Source: Dyadobacter tibetensis Y620-1 (GTDB lineage Bacteria; Bacteroidota; Bacteroidia; Cytophagales; Spirosomataceae). From it: a stretch of DNA of 64,000 nucleotides. The stretch lies in NCBI RefSeq assembly GCF_000566685.1, contig NZ_AZQN01000004.1, positions 248,001 through 312,000 of the forward strand, read 5' to 3'. The notes under the pieces are model-generated. The model worked only from the letters and a program-made list of their open reading frames with translations, was not told the DNA's origin and did no database searches. A program made the translations under genes and the position numbers. Position 1 is the first letter of the stretch, and the number at the start of each line of letters is the position of its first letter. Positions 27,801-36,509 of the stretch are shown here, in pieces.

Positions 27801-29408
27801 AGGGGGATTGGTAACCTGGGCGAATAATTGCTTGAAATAACTGGATAAGTGCTGACTTTGCTCTGAAAGCACCGCCAGAGGCACATCTGTCCCCATAGAG
27901 CCAATGGCTTCTACACCAGTTTGAGCCATTGGTGCCAGTATCATACGAAGGTCCTCGGAGGTATATCCGAATGCAACTTGACGCTTGATCAAGGCATTTT
28001 CTTCATATGGGCGGTAGGTACGGATGGGTGCATCCAACTCCGAAAGTTTCAATTTATGATCGTCGAGCCATTGCTGATAAGGTTGGGCGGCACATAAAGA
28101 GTCTTTGATCTCCTCATCGGGTATAATACGGCCTTGCTCCATATCTACGACAAACATACGACCCGGCTGCAAACGTCCTTTGGTCACAACCCGCGACTGA
28201 TCAACTTCCAGAACCCCAGCTTCGGAGGCCATGATAATGGTGTCGTCGTCCAGCACCCAATAACGAGAAGGTCTTAGTCCATTTCTATCTAGGGTAGCGC
28301 CCACCATTTTTCCATCGGTGAAGGAGATAGAAGCGGGACCATCCCAAGGTTCCATTATTGCAGCATGGTATTCGTAAAAGGCTTTTCTTTCGGGACTCAT
28401 CTGCTCATTACCATCCCAGGCTTCGGGTACCAGCATCATCATCACATGAGGCAGGGACCGACCCGAAAGATGCAATAGCTCGATGGCATTGTCTAAGTTT
28501 GCCGAGTCGGATTGATTGCGATTACAGATCGGCAAAAGCATATCCATTTCCTCCTTGGTAAAAAACTCAGAAGAAAATGATTTCTCACCGGCACGAATCC
28601 AGTTTACATTACCTTTCACAGTATTGATTTCGCCATTATGGGCGATATAACGGAAAGGCTGAGCCAGCTCCCAGGAGGGGAAAGTATTGGTAGAAAAACG
28701 AGAATGTACAACCGCTAGAGCAGAAACGACCGATTCGTTTTCTAGATCCGGGAAATAATATTTGAGTTGAGCCGTAGTTAGCTGTCCTTTATATGAAATA
28801 GTACGGCAGGACATCGAAGAATAGTAAAAACATCCTTTGGCACCTTTTACAGTCTCATATATGAGCCGGGCCGATACCTGTCTTAGTACGTATAATTTCC
28901 TTTCAAATAATAAATCGTCTTCAATCTCTTCTGGCTGTTTCAAAAATATCTGCTCCACGTAGGGCTCTACCGAAAGGGATCCTTCTCCCAAGGTTTCGTT
29001 AAGCGTCGGCACCTTACGGTAACCCAGCAGCTGAAGACCTAGTTTACGGAGTTTACGGTTTAAGATATCCCGGCATTCCTCACGGGTTTTTTCATCCTGA
29101 GGAAAGAAAATCATCCCCACACCATATTGCCCAGCCTGGGGCAGTTGAAATCCTAATTTCAGACATTCGTCCACGAAAAATTCGTGGGGTATTTGAATCA
29201 GGATCCCTGCTCCATCTCCTGTATTAGGATCAAAACCGGTAGCCCCTCTGTGTTCCATTCGCTCCAACATATGGATAGCATCAGCCACTATTTGGTGTGA
29301 CTTACGTCCCTTTATGTTGGCGCGGAAACCTATCCCACACGCATCGTGCTCAAATTCAGGGCGATATAACCCTTGATTTTCTACCATTGGTTCAGACATT
29401 TGCGACAT
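24825..29408 (-). CDS. gltB: Glutamate synthase large subunit
   Basis: This 1527-residue enzyme makes two glutamates from glutamine and 2-oxoglutarate. The class II glutaminase domain begins at Cys24 in HDACGIGF, which becomes the N-terminal nucleophile after propeptide removal. RNGLRPSRYW and HNGEINTVKGN are typical of this domain. The central and FMN domains include GEGGEDELRY, KPGEGGQLPG and SGYDGGTGASPLSS. The 3Fe-4S cluster cysteines lie in GCIMMRKCHLNTCPVG. The C-terminal beta-helix domain carries GVGDHGCEYMTGG and AAGMSGG. The length is normal for the bacterial alpha subunit. It leads the gltBD operon. Confidence 0.97.
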   Translation of the reverse strand: MSQMSEPMVENQGLYRPEFEHDACGIGFRANIKGRKSHQIVADAIHMLERMEHRGATGFDPNTGDGAGILIQIPHEFFVDECLKLGFQLPQAGQYGVGMIFFPQDEKTREECRDILNRKLRKLGLQLLGYRKVPTLNETLGEGSLSVEPYVEQIFLKQPEEIEDDLLFERKLYVLRQVSARLIYETVKGAKGCFYYSSMSCRTISYKGQLTTAQLKYYFPDLENESVVSALAVVHSRFSTNTFPSWELAQPFRYIAHNGEINTVKGNVNWIRAGEKSFSSEFFTKEEMDMLLPICNRNQSDSANLDNAIELLHLSGRSLPHVMMMLVPEAWDGNEQMSPERKAFYEYHAAIMEPWDGPASISFTDGKMVGATLDRNGLRPSRYWVLDDDTIIMASEAGVLEVDQSRVVTKGRLQPGRMFVVDMEQGRIIPDEEIKDSLCAAQPYQQWLDDHKLKLSELDAPIRTYRPYEENALIKRQVAFGYTSEDLRMILAPMAQTGVEAIGSMGTDVPLAVLSEQSQHLSSYFKQLFAQVTNPPIDSIRERSIMSLISFVGATENILTETPQHCRQISLPQPVLTVHEFDKLRFVDKEGFQAKTINTYFRADQGGKALERALERICRYAVDAIEDGFEIVILSDRSIDSDHAPIPSLLATAAIHHHLIREGLRGKVGILVEAGDVWETHHLAALIGYGAAGVCPYMALETLSYMNKKGMIEGDFADEKLHYNYIKAVNKELLKIFSKMGISTLQSYQGAQIFECVGLNKDVVDRYFTGTISRIGGMGLSEIAREILVRHKVAYHETPENHPKLEVGGFYQWKQRGEAHIFNPQTVHLLQQSTRTDNYEQFKKYSRLIDDQTQKALTLRGLLRFKKGNSIPLSEVEPVENIFKRFATGAMSFGSISWEAHTTLAIAMNRIGGKSNSGEGGEDELRYKTLPNGDNMISQIKQVASGRFGVTSHYLSNANELQIKTAQGAKPGEGGQLPGPKVDDWIGRTRHSTPGVGLISPPPHHDIYSIEDLAQLIFDLKNANRQARISVKLVSEAGVGTIASGVAKAHADHILISGYDGGTGASPLSSIRHAGLPWELGLAETHQTLVRNKLRGRVTVQADGQLRTGRDLAIAAMLGAEEWGVATAALVAAGCIMMRKCHLNTCPVGVATQRKELRALFSGKPEHVVNMFRFMAEELREIMAQLGFRTVNEMVGQAQYLELRNDIKHWKYKNLNFDAILYKSTDLSVAQFKQEEQDHGIDAIIDRVLIKAAAPALERKEEVYQEYPINNLNRSVGTMLSNEISKLHGGAGLPAGNIHFKFRGTAGQSFGAFNTAGIRLELEGDANDYFGKGLCGAELVVYPDRDSKFNPEENIIVGNVAFYGATSGDAFIRGTAGERFCVRNSGARVVVEGVGDHGCEYMTGGLAIILGETGRNFAAGMSGGVAYVLNKAGDFEEKVNGEMVTLSPLNEEDQAIVREYLDKHFQYTTSNVAFQLIQNWEESATQFVKVLPTDFKKALDSRGVSLAQQIADKNVVYQDIVVDVPHL

Positions 29409-30089
29409 ATATCGAAGATTGTAGAGTAATTATAAAATCCTTGTATGGAATTTTTATAAATAAGCCGTTGAAAAAATTGTTTTCCCCTTATCTATTTACA
29501 TATAGGGTAAAGTCTCGCAATTTAATCATAAAAAATATTTGGTGGAATAGTCAAAAGACAAAATTTTATTCCAATCATAGAATTTGGTCAATATCTTACA
29601 TATTTTCTGAAAATACTGATAATTCGGCAAGAAAAACACCGGGAGTATGAAAAATTCGTAAAATATAAATGGCAGACCGTTTTGTCCCTACTAGCCATTT
29701 TGAACTTGGGTACGACGTAGTAAGTTAGCAATTTTATCTTAAACAGGCAAATGTAACCTTGCAAGTAGTCCTATGATACTCAAGTCACTACCCTATCTTC
29801 CGGGATAAATTTACCGTTAATAAAAATCAGGTCACCCGATTACTAGATTGTCGATTCCCTTCTGCCATGCTCTCACTTTAAAACCAGGCGCTATACGTAA
29901 CTAAAAAAAGGGTACTACCAGTAACGGACAGTACCCTTTTCCACAATTCAAATAATAAGCTAAACTATAAGCACCGAAGGTTTCACAAATCCATTCCTAA
30001 GATGCTGACTTGCCCAATGGAAACTTCCACCATATTGGATAGATATGTTTTCTCTGCATGGTCAATATTAAACGATGACATACCCGATA
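29409..30089. other. Intergenic region upstream of gltB
   Basis: These 681 bases should hold the gltB promoter and end in the terminator of the minus-strand operon to the right (29903-29940). No exact -7 element, riboswitch-like fold or small gene could be recognised in 29409-29900. Confidence 0.45.
29903..29940 (-). terminator. Terminator of the VWA-TPR-purC-STAS operon
   Basis: The arms AAAAGGGTACT and AGTACCCTTTT flank a 13-nt loop. On the minus strand the stem runs into seven Ts. It lies about 150 bp after the STAS gene stop and may also work on the plus strand. Confidence 0.8.
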
Positions 30090-30512
30090 CTAAGGCTCTG
30101 AAGATTCACTAACATTATTATAATCGTCATCATCATAATCGTCGTCCCCAGCACCGAATTCATTTTCCAGGCTATGCATAAATACGGCATCTATGGCCTC
30201 CTCTTTAGAAGGCAAAACGGTGAGTCCCGGAATTTTCAAATCTTCTAATTCATCCATAAAATCATCATCCCGGGTCACCAATACTAACAAACCCAGATCG
30301 TTACCGCACAACCAATTGATTTTTTTAAGCATGGCGATACCTCCCGCATCCAACTTCTTCGTCAGATTAACATTCACGATAAGATTATGCGTTCCTTCAC
30401 GAAATAGCGAGCGGGCCGTCTTCTCGAATTCCGCTGGTATCTCTCCCGTAAAGGCTGGCTCCTGCATATCTATATAGGCGTACTGTTCCTTTCTTTCGAT
30501 AGTATGAATCAT
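30090..30512 (-). CDS. STAS-domain protein lacking the phosphorylatable serine
   Basis: This 140-residue protein resembles SpoIIAA/anti-sigma-antagonist STAS domains: an N-terminal beta sheet, a [15 protein letters not shown] strand, then [14 protein letters not shown] where the family normally has Asp-Ser. Here the Ser is Ala56, so kinase-controlled switching at that position is not possible. A very acidic tail ([14 protein letters not shown]) follows. It is the last gene of the operon, 39 bp after purC. The role could be protein-protein regulation, but the partner is unknown. Confidence 0.75.
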   Translation of the reverse strand: MIHTIERKEQYAYIDMQEPAFTGEIPAEFEKTARSLFREGTHNLIVNVNLTKKLDAGGIAMLKKINWLCGNDLGLLVLVTRDDDFMDELEDLKIPGLTVLPSKEEAIDAVFMHSLENEFGAGDDDYDDDDYNNVSESSEP

Positions 30513-30551
30513 TATATATATTTTTTGTTCACAAATGATGTTTATGTTTAA

Positions 30552-31487
30552 TTAACGAACACTTGCCGCAATGGCCTGTTCTATACGCTCCAACGGATGA
30601 TCTAAATTATTCTTCTGGAATTTGTTTCCTGTCACCTTCTCATAAAGTTCGATATAGCGTTCAGAAATTTCCATTACTTTTTCATCCGTCATTTCAGGCA
30701 CTACCTGCCCATCTTTCCCTTGAAAACCATTTTGTATGAGCCATTCCCGAACAAACTCCTTGGACAATTGTTTCTGAGGTGCTCCATTACGCTGGTTCTC
30801 CTCATACCCTTCCAGGTAAAAATACCGGGAAGAATCTGGCGTATGAATTTCATCGATCAGATAGATCACCCCATCAAGCTTTCCAAATTCGTATTTCGTA
30901 TCCACCAGAATTAACCCTTGATCGGCCGCCATCTCGGTACCCCGGGCATATAAAGCCAGGGTATATCTTTCCAGATGTTCGTAATCCTCCTGACTTACCA
31001 GACCTTTAGCGAGTATTTCTTCCCGCGAAATGTCTTCATCGTGCCCTTCATGCGCTTTGGTCGTGGGAGTGATAATAGGGTTTGGAAGACGATCGTTTTC
31101 TTTTAAGCCTTCGGGAAGGGGCACTCCACATAACATGCGCTTACCAGCAGCATATTCCCTCCAGGCATGACCTACCAAATAGCCCCTAACGACCATTTCC
31201 ACTGGATAGGCTTCACAATTAATCCCAATACTCACATTGGCATCGGGCACCTCTTGGAGCCAGTTAGGCATAATGTCGCGCGTGGCATTTAAGAAATGCG
31301 CAGCAATTTGGTTGAGCACCTGTCCTTTATAAGGGATAGCCCTGGGAAGGATCACGTCAAAAGCAGAGATCCTATCGGTAGCTACCATTACCAATTTTGA
31401 TCCAAAGGAATACACATCCCTTACTTTGCCTTTATAAAATCCGGTTTGACCGGGAAATGTAAAATTGGTTTCAGCTATACTTTTCAT
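30552..31487 (-). CDS. purC: Phosphoribosylaminoimidazole-succinocarboxamide synthase
   Basis: This 311-residue enzyme joins CAIR and aspartate using ATP to form SAICAR in purine synthesis. Family motifs include [10 protein letters not shown] (ATP loop), [50 protein letters not shown] and LVDTKYEFG. The length fits the longer SAICAR synthetase subgroup. It starts 13 bp after the TPR gene and precedes the STAS gene by 39 bp, so it is embedded in an operon with otherwise unrelated genes. Confidence 0.96.
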   Translation of the reverse strand: MKSIAETNFTFPGQTGFYKGKVRDVYSFGSKLVMVATDRISAFDVILPRAIPYKGQVLNQIAAHFLNATRDIMPNWLQEVPDANVSIGINCEAYPVEMVVRGYLVGHAWREYAAGKRMLCGVPLPEGLKENDRLPNPIITPTTKAHEGHDEDISREEILAKGLVSQEDYEHLERYTLALYARGTEMAADQGLILVDTKYEFGKLDGVIYLIDEIHTPDSSRYFYLEGYEENQRNGAPQKQLSKEFVREWLIQNGFQGKDGQVVPEMTDEKVMEISERYIELYEKVTGNKFQKNNLDHPLERIEQAIAASVR

Positions 31488-31500
31488 CTATATTCGTTAA

Positions 31501-32214
31501 TTACCATTCTATTTTTTTCTTACCCTCTTTATCTGCTGCGTACTGTGCCCTTCGAAGCTGAAAGATATATTGAGATTCATTGGTTTTCATTGCATCTAAG
31601 ATTGAACGAGCCTGATCTTCCGTCATATTTATCGATTTAAGGCTCTTCAATAATTGTTCCCGCTTGGTTTGAGCTGTCAATTGTTGCTGCTGAGCTGGAA
31701 TACTATCGGGTGCCGCCTGCTGTTGTTTCAGCTTTTGAACGACTTTCCTTTGGATCGCCGACCGCTCCGAGGCATCTGGACTGCCGTGATAATGTCGTTT
31801 TAAAAATATGTAATTGGATTTGGCATTTTTATTGTCCACATGCAGTTCCAGGGCTTTCCGAAAGCTCATCAGAGCTGACGCCGAATCGGACCTCATCAAC
31901 CGTATCACCCCAATCTGACCATTAGCTACAGATGCCAGGTGCCGATTTCGAATATTAACCAATAGTTTATATTGCTGCTCCGCAAGCTTATACTGACCAT
32001 TTTTAAAATAAGCATGTGCCAAATTCATGCGGGCGGAAGGGCTTGAAAACATAGTCCCATAAGCTATCTGGTGGTAAATTTCCGCCGATTCCTTATACCT
32101 TTGGGCCATAAAAGCGTCCTCAGCCATTACCTTTAATTCATTCGTTTTGGAAACGGAATCAAAGGAGCGATTATCCCACAACCATAGCAAAACATACAGT
32201 ATCAGCGTTGTCAT
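31501..32214 (-). CDS. TPR protein, BatC-like
   Basis: This 237-residue protein starts with a hydrophobic helix (TLILYVLLWLWDN) that would anchor it to the membrane. Three tetratricopeptide-like units follow (around AEDAFMAQRYKESAEIYHQIA, ARMNLAHAYFKNGQYKLAEQQY and SALMSFRKALELHVDNKNAKSN), then a Gln-rich, basic C-terminal part (QKLKQQQAAPDS). It lies 43 bp after the VWA gene. The VWA-TPR order matches the batB-batC part of the Bacteroides aerotolerance cluster, so it probably binds the VWA protein at the membrane. Confidence 0.8.
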   Translation of the reverse strand: MTTLILYVLLWLWDNRSFDSVSKTNELKVMAEDAFMAQRYKESAEIYHQIAYGTMFSSPSARMNLAHAYFKNGQYKLAEQQYKLLVNIRNRHLASVANGQIGVIRLMRSDSASALMSFRKALELHVDNKNAKSNYIFLKRHYHGSPDASERSAIQRKVVQKLKQQQAAPDSIPAQQQQLTAQTKREQLLKSLKSINMTEDQARSILDAMKTNESQYIFQLRRAQYAADKEGKKKIEW

Positions 32215-32257
32215 TCCTGTTCCTTACACATGAGTCGCAAAAATACACATAGATATT

Positions 32258-33220
32258 TTATAACCGAAACGTTCCGATCGTAATTAGAACATCCATGAGT
32301 ACCAACACAAGTGCTGCTCCTAAAAAGTAATAATACTTGTTGGTATCTATCATTAAAGTCCTGGTGTCTACGAAAGATCCGGTGGTATTATTTACCGCCT
32401 GAACCATGGCCTCCATTTCGTTGGTAATATTATTAAGGATAAAATAATTGCCTTTCACCTGGGAGACCAGGTTTTTAAGAAATTTTTCCTCCAGACGGGA
32501 GACGACCACATCCCCATCCTCATTGCGAAGCAGCTCCTTTCCGACTTTAATACTCGATCCGGTCAGGGTTCCTACCCCCACAGCTTCGACCGCAATGCCG
32601 TAACGTCGAATATTATTATATAATGCACCGCTACACTGAGCCGACTGCTCCCCATCAGTAAAAATAACCAGCATTTTAGAGCGCTCTTCAGGGCTGGCAT
32701 CGCCCGTCATTTTATTAAACGCAAGCTGTAAAGCCGTACAAAGATCCGAACCATTTCCTGGAATTAAATCGGTTTGAAGGGATTGTACAAAAGCTTTGAG
32801 AGCGTCTTTATCGTATGTTAAGGGTACCTGAACATACGCATTATTGGAATATACGATGATACCAATGCGATTGGCTGCCTGACTTTCTACAAATCGATTC
32901 AATTCAAACTTCACTTTCTCCAGGCGGTTGGGCGTAACATCGGGGGCCTGCATGGACAAGGACAAATCTACTAATACATAAATATCCTTTCCGATACCCT
33001 TTACCTCTTTTTGCGCTTCCCCAAAGGAAGGCCCCAACAGACTTATGATTAATAAGGAAAAGGCTCCGCTGCGAAGCACAAGCTTCACTACCAGGGAACG
33101 CGCTGTAGTTCTGAGCTGATGAGCTACCCGTACCGTGCGAAAAATGTAAATTATATAAAGGGTAATGAATAAAAAAATAAAAAAATATTCGGTGACTCCT
33201 AGAAGGTAATTCCAGTTCAT
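32258..33220 (-). CDS. VWA-domain membrane protein, BatB-like
   Basis: This 320-residue protein has two N-terminal membrane helices (EYFFIFLFITLYIIYIF and LRSGAFSLLIISLLG), a von Willebrand A domain and a C-terminal helix (FLGAALVLVLMDVLITI). The metal-dependent adhesion site is complete: DLSLS (Asp85, Ser87, Ser89), a Thr in the loop and IFTDGEQ. Bat proteins are linked to aerotolerance and envelope stress in Bacteroidota. The usual MoxR ATPase and BatA/BatD/BatE genes are not adjacent. It leads the operon with TPR, purC and STAS. A minus-strand TAATTTTG (33257 to 33250) 30 bp upstream is a possible -7 box. Confidence 0.85.
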   Translation of the reverse strand: MNWNYLLGVTEYFFIFLFITLYIIYIFRTVRVAHQLRTTARSLVVKLVLRSGAFSLLIISLLGPSFGEAQKEVKGIGKDIYVLVDLSLSMQAPDVTPNRLEKVKFELNRFVESQAANRIGIIVYSNNAYVQVPLTYDKDALKAFVQSLQTDLIPGNGSDLCTALQLAFNKMTGDASPEERSKMLVIFTDGEQSAQCSGALYNNIRRYGIAVEAVGVGTLTGSSIKVGKELLRNEDGDVVVSRLEEKFLKNLVSQVKGNYFILNNITNEMEAMVQAVNNTTGSFVDTRTLMIDTNKYYYFLGAALVLVLMDVLITIGTFRL

Positions 33221-33297
33221 AATGAACGCTTTGTATCGTTTGAGAAGCCCAAAATTAGGGATTAAACGATTCTAACGAATATTTTTTTTTCAATTTG

Positions 33298-33330
33298 TTT
33301 GCATATTTAAAATCAAACCAGCTATATTTG
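33298..33330 (+). promoter_or_regulatory. Promoter of tRNA-Ser(GCT): TTTG, 21 nt, TATATTTG
   Basis: The TTTG -33 element (33298-33301) and exact TAnnTTTG -7 element (33323-33330) fit the Bacteroidota primary sigma consensus. The tRNA begins 20 nt after the -7 box. Confidence 0.65.
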
Positions 33331-33349
33331 CAACCCAGAACGGAAAGAC

Positions 33350-33436
33350 GGAGGGATGGGTGAGTGGCTGAAACCAGTAGTTTGCTAAACTGCCGTACTC
33401 GCAAGGGTACCGCGGGTTCGAATCCCGCTTCCTCTA
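33350..33436 (+). tRNA. tRNA-Ser(GCT)
   Basis: This 87-nt class II tRNA has D-arm GAGTGG, anticodon loop TTGCTAA (anticodon GCT), variable arm TACTC/GGGTA and T-loop TTCGAAT. The acceptor stem GGAGGGA/TTCCTCT contains two G-T wobbles. The discriminator is A, whereas bacterial serine tRNAs usually have G. CCA is not encoded. Confidence 0.92.
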
Positions 33437-33479
33437 CACGTTTTAAATACCGGGCCTAAATATCGATTTAGGTTTTATT

Positions 33480-33558
<79 letters not shown>

Positions 33559-33560
33559 AC

Positions 33561-33618
33561 AATAGGCAGATAGCCGTATGCAGATTTTTCTGCAGTCTGC
33601 TGGCTGCCTATTTTTTTT
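33561..33618 (+). terminator. Terminator-like hairpin between tRNA-Pro and tRNA-Arg
   Basis: AATAGGCAGATAGC pairs with GCTGGCTGCCTATT (two mismatches) around an inner perfect stem GCAGA/TCTGC, and eight Ts follow (33611-33618). It ends 2 nt before tRNA-Arg, so tRNA-Arg must either rely on read-through or have a promoter inside this short spacer. Confidence 0.7.
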
Positions 33619-33620
33619 AA

Positions 33621-33697
<77 letters not shown>

Positions 33698-33725
33698 CGA
33701 AAATTATTTAGGCCGTAGGTTGTAA

Positions 33726-33760
33726 GCAATAAGCTTAAGATCTACGGCTTATTGCATTTT
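33726..33760 (+). terminator. Hairpin with T-run after tRNA-Arg
   Basis: GCAATAAGC and GCTTATTGC pair around a 12-nt loop and are followed by ATTTT. An alternative pairing of CCGTAG (33713-33718) with CTACGG is possible. Confidence 0.6.
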
Positions 33761-33854
33761 AAGATCCAATTTCAAAATTTGTGATTCCCGAAATTTTCCT
33801 AGCTTTACTACCTATTCCCAGTTCCCGAACCACCTGATCCTTACTGCGGCCAAC

Positions 33855-34430
33855 ATGAGAGATACCGATCCAAGACTTCCAGCTGCTTATGATAAAATAG
33901 CCGAGGCTACCCTGGCAAATGGCTTCAACATGGCCTCCGACCGGACGACCTGCTCCCTGCTGCGAACCCTTGCCGCCACCAAACCTAATGGTGATTTTCT
34001 GGAACTGGGTACCGGAACAGGACTCTCTACGGCCTGTATCCTGGATGGAATGGATAGCCAGTCTACCCTGGTATCGATTGATTATGATGCCGAACTTCTG
34101 GCAATAGCAAGTGACTATTTAGGAAAAGATCCTCGTTTAAGCCTCATTCATTCCGACGGAGAAATATGGGTGAAGACGAACAGAGATAAAAAATACGACT
34201 ATATTTTTGCAGATACCTGGCATGGAAAATACCTTCTGTTAGATGAGGTATTGTATATGCTTAATCCAGGTGGACTATATATTGTAGACGATATGCTACC
34301 TCAGCCCAACTGGCCCGAAGGTCATGAGCAGAAAGCCCACGACTTTACGCATTATTTAGAAGGTAGAAAAGATTTAATCATAACCAAATTGACCTGGGCA
34401 ACAGGTATTATAATTGCTGTAAAGAGATAA
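33855..34430 (+). CDS. Class I SAM-dependent O-methyltransferase-like protein
   Basis: This 191-residue protein has the Rossmann methyltransferase core: FLELGTGTGLSTACIL (motif I, SAM binding), VSIDYDAELL (acidic residue for the SAM ribose), YDYIFADTWHGKY (motif IV) and LNPGGLYIVDDM. The N-terminal stretch FNMASDRTTCSLLRTLAA resembles small-molecule O-methyltransferases. The substrate is unknown. It is not in an operon; the next gene is convergent. Confidence 0.85.
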   Translation: MRDTDPRLPAAYDKIAEATLANGFNMASDRTTCSLLRTLAATKPNGDFLELGTGTGLSTACILDGMDSQSTLVSIDYDAELLAIASDYLGKDPRLSLIHSDGEIWVKTNRDKKYDYIFADTWHGKYLLLDEVLYMLNPGGLYIVDDMLPQPNWPEGHEQKAHDFTHYLEGRKDLIITKLTWATGIIIAVKR

Positions 34431-34487
34431 TCCCATATTACGAAGCAGTGTTTCCGCAATACGGGATTCAACAAGCTGCAAAAAGCC

Positions 34488-35636
34488 CTATTCCGACTTC
34501 AAGAGATGGGGATATGCAGTATTCCGATTTTGGAATTTAATGATGCTGGGTTTTACAATTTTCCCCTGATCGATATTAATGGCATTCCGAATGGTACTGC
34601 TCTTATCCCAATATTCACGTCCTGATACTACGGCAGGAATATGAACGATTAAAGCAGCAGAAATAGATCTGGAGGCGCTCTCCCAAAAATAACTGGGAGA
34701 ATGATCCACTGCATAATAATCGATTTTATCAATATTAATCAGTGGATTTTGGAAGGTGGTTGGCTTTGCAAAATAGAAGCCCATGCCTTCGTCACAACTC
34801 ACATCAATTATTAAAGTTCCTGGTTGTAAATATTCCTTCTCCTCCTCTTTAACGTAATCAATGGGATCGTCAATATCTTGATAAGTACCATTGATAATAA
34901 TCTCGGATTCATGAATCAATTCCAGCAATGGGCGCTCCGAACCGTCATGCTCGACAACGATTAGCCGGGGTTCGCCCTCCACCCCTTTCCTGAGCCTTGC
35001 ATAATGCACATCCAATACCTCTTCTCTTACCTCGTGATCTGGCCTTTGAATGCAGATGGTTATGTCTCGAAAACCATGGGCTTTAAGTGCATAGATAGCC
35101 CCTCGACTCACTGCACCGAAACTAAAAATGATTACTTTACGCTGGTTACCGTAATGACCATCGATTCCTTTCAATTGCAGGGCATGGATAACGGCACTAT
35201 AGCCAGCCATTTCATTATTTTTATAAAATGTATGTCTTCCCATTTGCCCATTTGGGTACCAGACATACATGTCTTCGAATGCAATCAGGGTTAATCTTTT
35301 GTCAATAGCAATCTGGGTGATCGGCTCCTGTTGGGCACAGTGCGGATATCCCCAGATGGTCCCACCGTTTTTTAGATCTTCCAGATCGGACTGTACCGGT
35401 TTGGCAATAATAACAGAACCAATATGCGATAATATCTCACTCCTACTGGCCACGCCCCCGGTCAAATGCGCCAATTCCTTATCCTCAAGATTAAATCGCT
35501 CTCCATAACCCTTTTCAAAGATTAATTGACGGCGAATGGTCTCTGGAAGCCTTAATAAATGCTCCGGATGAATAGGAACCCGGCGCTCATCCTGTTTTTT
35601 GGAAGTGCCTATTACACCAAATTGCAATAATGTCAT
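34488..35636 (-). CDS. AlaDH/PNT-family dehydrogenase, N5-(carboxyethyl)ornithine synthase-like
   Basis: This 382-residue protein has the N-terminal AlaDH/PNT fold (FGVIGTSKKQDERRVPIHP) and a Rossmann half (KVIIFSFGAVSRGAIYALKAHG). Its overall pattern (AFEDMYVWYPNGQMGRHTFYKNNEMAGY, IIDVSCDEGMGFYFAKPTTF, YYAVDHSPSYFWESASRSIS) is that of the group annotated as N5-(carboxyethyl)ornithine synthase, which condenses pyruvate with the ornithine side chain using NADPH. The true substrate here is uncertain; other opine or amino-acid dehydrogenase activity is possible. The gene stands alone and is convergent with the methyltransferase gene. Confidence 0.72.
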   Translation of the reverse strand: MTLLQFGVIGTSKKQDERRVPIHPEHLLRLPETIRRQLIFEKGYGERFNLEDKELAHLTGGVASRSEILSHIGSVIIAKPVQSDLEDLKNGGTIWGYPHCAQQEPITQIAIDKRLTLIAFEDMYVWYPNGQMGRHTFYKNNEMAGYSAVIHALQLKGIDGHYGNQRKVIIFSFGAVSRGAIYALKAHGFRDITICIQRPDHEVREEVLDVHYARLRKGVEGEPRLIVVEHDGSERPLLELIHESEIIINGTYQDIDDPIDYVKEEEKEYLQPGTLIIDVSCDEGMGFYFAKPTTFQNPLINIDKIDYYAVDHSPSYFWESASRSISAALIVHIPAVVSGREYWDKSSTIRNAINIDQGKIVKPSIIKFQNRNTAYPHLLKSE

Positions 35637-36509
35637 ACTGTTTTGGGATGGAACGTATTGCAGTGTAATGAAGAGCGCAAAGCGTAGAATGGTCGTAAAT
35701 TATATATCTTAGTACCCAGGCATTAAGTTGGCTACCAGCGTTATATATGTCAGCAGTAGATTTTATCGGAAAGTATCGATAGCCGGTCTATGAAGCCCGG
35801 GGGAAATTATGATAAGCAAATATATAACAAGCAGATGCTAAGGTACGAACTTAAAAAGCATTTAAAGAATCTAGCTTCTGCAACCCACCATAGAATTTCA
35901 TCTATAATTTTGGCTTTCCAATTTATCTTATCAATTCAGTGGGAATCTGGCGGGGGCAGAATATCACCAATCAAAAAAATCTGCCATTAGCGCGATAAAA
36001 CTACTATCAATAGACAATAGGGTGATAACCTGATGAACTTTAATAAAATCAGATTTTTAAGTTCGTCATAGCATTGGTGTTTTTTATATTTCTAAAATAG
36101 CATTACCGTCTGCAAAAGGAACATCTAGCTCCAGACGGCTTGATGAAGTTTAATTTAAAATTTCGGCAAAGCGATGGGCCTTAAGTCTATTTACCCAGTG
36201 GGCTATAACCTAGCCCATTCCGCAAAAAATGGCTTGATAATATAATTAACACTTAGCAATCTGACCACTTTTAACTTCAGGAGCCAGGAATAAGGGCTGG
36301 TGTAATAAGACTATCCCGAACAAAACATTTGGAGGAATAAGAAGTATAACAAAGGACCGTACAACCTTCTATCGTTTAGTAACTACTATTTTATAAATTC
36401 CAGAAATTTATATATAATTGTCATCGACATATCTCTAAATCAATTCAAGTACGCAACTAGGGGCATCCTGACATCCAACAGATGAAAGTGCCTTAAATTC
36501 ATTGCAAAC
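35637..36509. other. Intergenic region, nothing recognised
   Basis: These 873 bases between two divergent genes are the largest empty stretch. A minus-strand TATATTTG (35824 to 35817) might serve the dehydrogenase. The 66-codon frame at 35790-35990 has no recognisable features. No palindrome or RNA gene stood out. Confidence 0.4.

Noticed and set aside
29297..29650. 117-codon plus-strand frame overlapping the gltB start
   Set aside because: Half of it is antisense to gltB and the rest is AT-rich spacer.
35790..35990. 66-codon frame in the gap before the Reg_prop kinase
   Set aside because: No family resemblance, no partner, and composition like the surrounding AT-rich spacer.
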